In this document: positions 6,201 to 6,544 of the stretch, piece after piece
Layout of the letters: each line of letters starts with the position of its first letter
Position numbering within the stretch: the stretch's first letter is position 1
Assembly: GCA_031289815.1 (NCBI GenBank)
Contig: JAITOS010000023.1
Span: 1 to 6,544 of the forward strand
Origin: Peptococcaceae bacterium
GTDB lineage: Bacteria; Bacillota; Desulfitobacteriia; Desulfitobacteriales; Desulfitobacteriaceae
Reading direction: 5' to 3'
DNA length: 6,544 nucleotides
Notes under the pieces: model-generated
Told to the model about the DNA's origin: nothing
Seen by the model: only the letters and a program-made list of their open reading frames with translations
Database searches by the model: none
Made by a program: the position numbers and the translations under genes

Positions 6201-6218
6201 TGTACTGTTCTCAGTACA
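6201..6218. promoter_or_regulatory. 18-bp palindrome, candidate operator
   Basis: TGTACTG-TTCT-CAGTACA has perfect 7-bp arms and ends 14 nt before the -35 box of the plus-strand promoter. A further AGTACA half-site (6241-6246) lies inside the promoter spacer. This arrangement would suit a repressor binding site, possibly for the antitoxin-like product itself. It could also form a short hairpin in minus-strand RNA. Confidence 0.45.
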
Positions 6219-6232
6219 TTGTCAGAGGAGTA

Positions 6233-6261
6233 TTGACGATAGTACAAAGATATTTTATACT
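6233..6261 (+). promoter_or_regulatory. Strong promoter of the antitoxin-like gene
   Basis: TTGACG (6233-6238), a 17-nt spacer and TATACT (6256-6261) give near-consensus housekeeping boxes. Transcription would begin near 6268, about 46 nt before the ATG of the downstream small gene. Confidence 0.75.
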
Positions 6262-6313
6262 CAGGGTGAAAGAAGGCGATCGGCCTACAACGCGGAAGGC
6301 GGCGTTAATAGTA

Positions 6314-6535
6314 ATGACAACGGCTGAACAGATAACAAGCATGATCGGATACCTGCCGGAGACTCAGCAACTGGCAATATTGCGTCTGGTGAATAGTTTA
6401 CTGCCTGATGATATTGCAACGCCGGAAGATTTGGCGGCAATTGTCAAAGCAGAACGGGAATATACAAATGGTGAGACAGTCGGGTTTGATGAAGTCATGA
6501 AGGAATTAGGTCTGACAGAGGATGATATAAAATAA
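6314..6535 (+). CDS. Small antitoxin-like protein of unknown partner
   Basis: This gene encodes 73 residues, acidic and predicted mostly helical, with no membrane segment or signal peptide. The N-terminal part (about 1-30: AEQITSMIGYLPETQQ, LAILRLVNSLLP) looks like a compact helical dimerisation or DNA-contact unit. The C-terminal part, with NGETVGFDEVMKELGLTEDD (54-71 region), resembles the tails of many small Firmicute antitoxins of the RelB/Phd general kind. That likeness is by eye, and I cannot name a family. The ATG at 6314 is chosen because the promoter lies just upstream and the protein-like composition begins here; a GGAAGGCGG stretch ends about 11 nt before it, so the ribosome site is mediocre. 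The frame extends further 5' but crosses the promoter. A toxin gene, if any, would start after 6535, outside the window. Confidence 0.7.
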   Translation: MTTAEQITSMIGYLPETQQLAILRLVNSLLPDDIATPEDLAAIVKAEREYTNGETVGFDEVMKELGLTEDDIK

Positions 6536-6544
6536 CGCCGTTGT

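Noticed and set aside
6300..6540. 8-nt inverted repeat CGGCGTTA (6300-6307) and TAACGCCG (6533-6540) flanking the antitoxin-like gene
   Set aside because: Too short to call terminal inverted repeats or an attachment pair; chance is adequate, and the right flank is cut by the window.

Overview
The window is dominated by one minus-strand operon for assembling the active site (H-cluster) of an [FeFe]-hydrogenase. In transcription order it holds a TM1266-type small regulator-like protein (4985-5269), hydE (3898-5004), hydG (2487-3905), hydF (1254-2462) and an aspartate ammonia-lyase-like gene (1-1250), whose 3' end runs off the window. The genes overlap (20 and 8 nt) or are separated by only 24 and 3 nt. 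Shine-Dalgarno sites are strong for all but the first gene, and no terminator lies between genes. The gene set, AGGAGG-type ribosome sites and TTGACA-17-TATA-like promoters point to an anaerobic, fermentative Firmicute. A moderately GC-rich clostridial or Negativicutes lineage fits, but this is inference. No hydrogenase structural gene is in the window.

Upstream of the operon, the minus strand has a good promoter (5531-5559) and a leader of about 250 nt. Within the leader are an intrinsic terminator (5393-5416), a mutually exclusive 10-bp antiterminator pairing (5453-5462 with 5406-5415) and an 18-codon leucine-rich reading frame across the antiterminator arm. Four 9-nt tandem repeats follow, just before the first gene. 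Together these suggest that hyd expression is controlled by premature termination. This is the most interesting regulatory signal here.

From about 5560 to 6200 I see no convincing gene. 5560-5699 holds nothing clear beyond a degenerate lead-in to the repeats. 5700-5858 is a 41-bp tandem repeat of about four copies. The last copy is also one arm of a 105-bp inverted-repeat structure (5831-5935), and a separate long hairpin lies at 5964-6008. This looks like a cluster of intergenic palindromic or repetitive elements. Two very small minus-strand frames (5949-6104 and 6119-6199) may be chance or decayed remnants.

At the right end, on the plus strand, a strong promoter (6233-6261) preceded by an 18-bp palindrome (6201-6218) drives a 73-residue antitoxin-like protein (6314-6535). 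Any partner gene would lie beyond the window.

How the genes work together, from family knowledge: HydE and HydG are radical SAM enzymes that make the dithiomethylamine-related precursor and the Fe(CO)2CN synthon. HydF is the GTPase scaffold that assembles and delivers the [2Fe] subcluster. The aspartase-like lyase could supply ammonium for the bridging amine. The TM1266-type protein is a presumed regulator.
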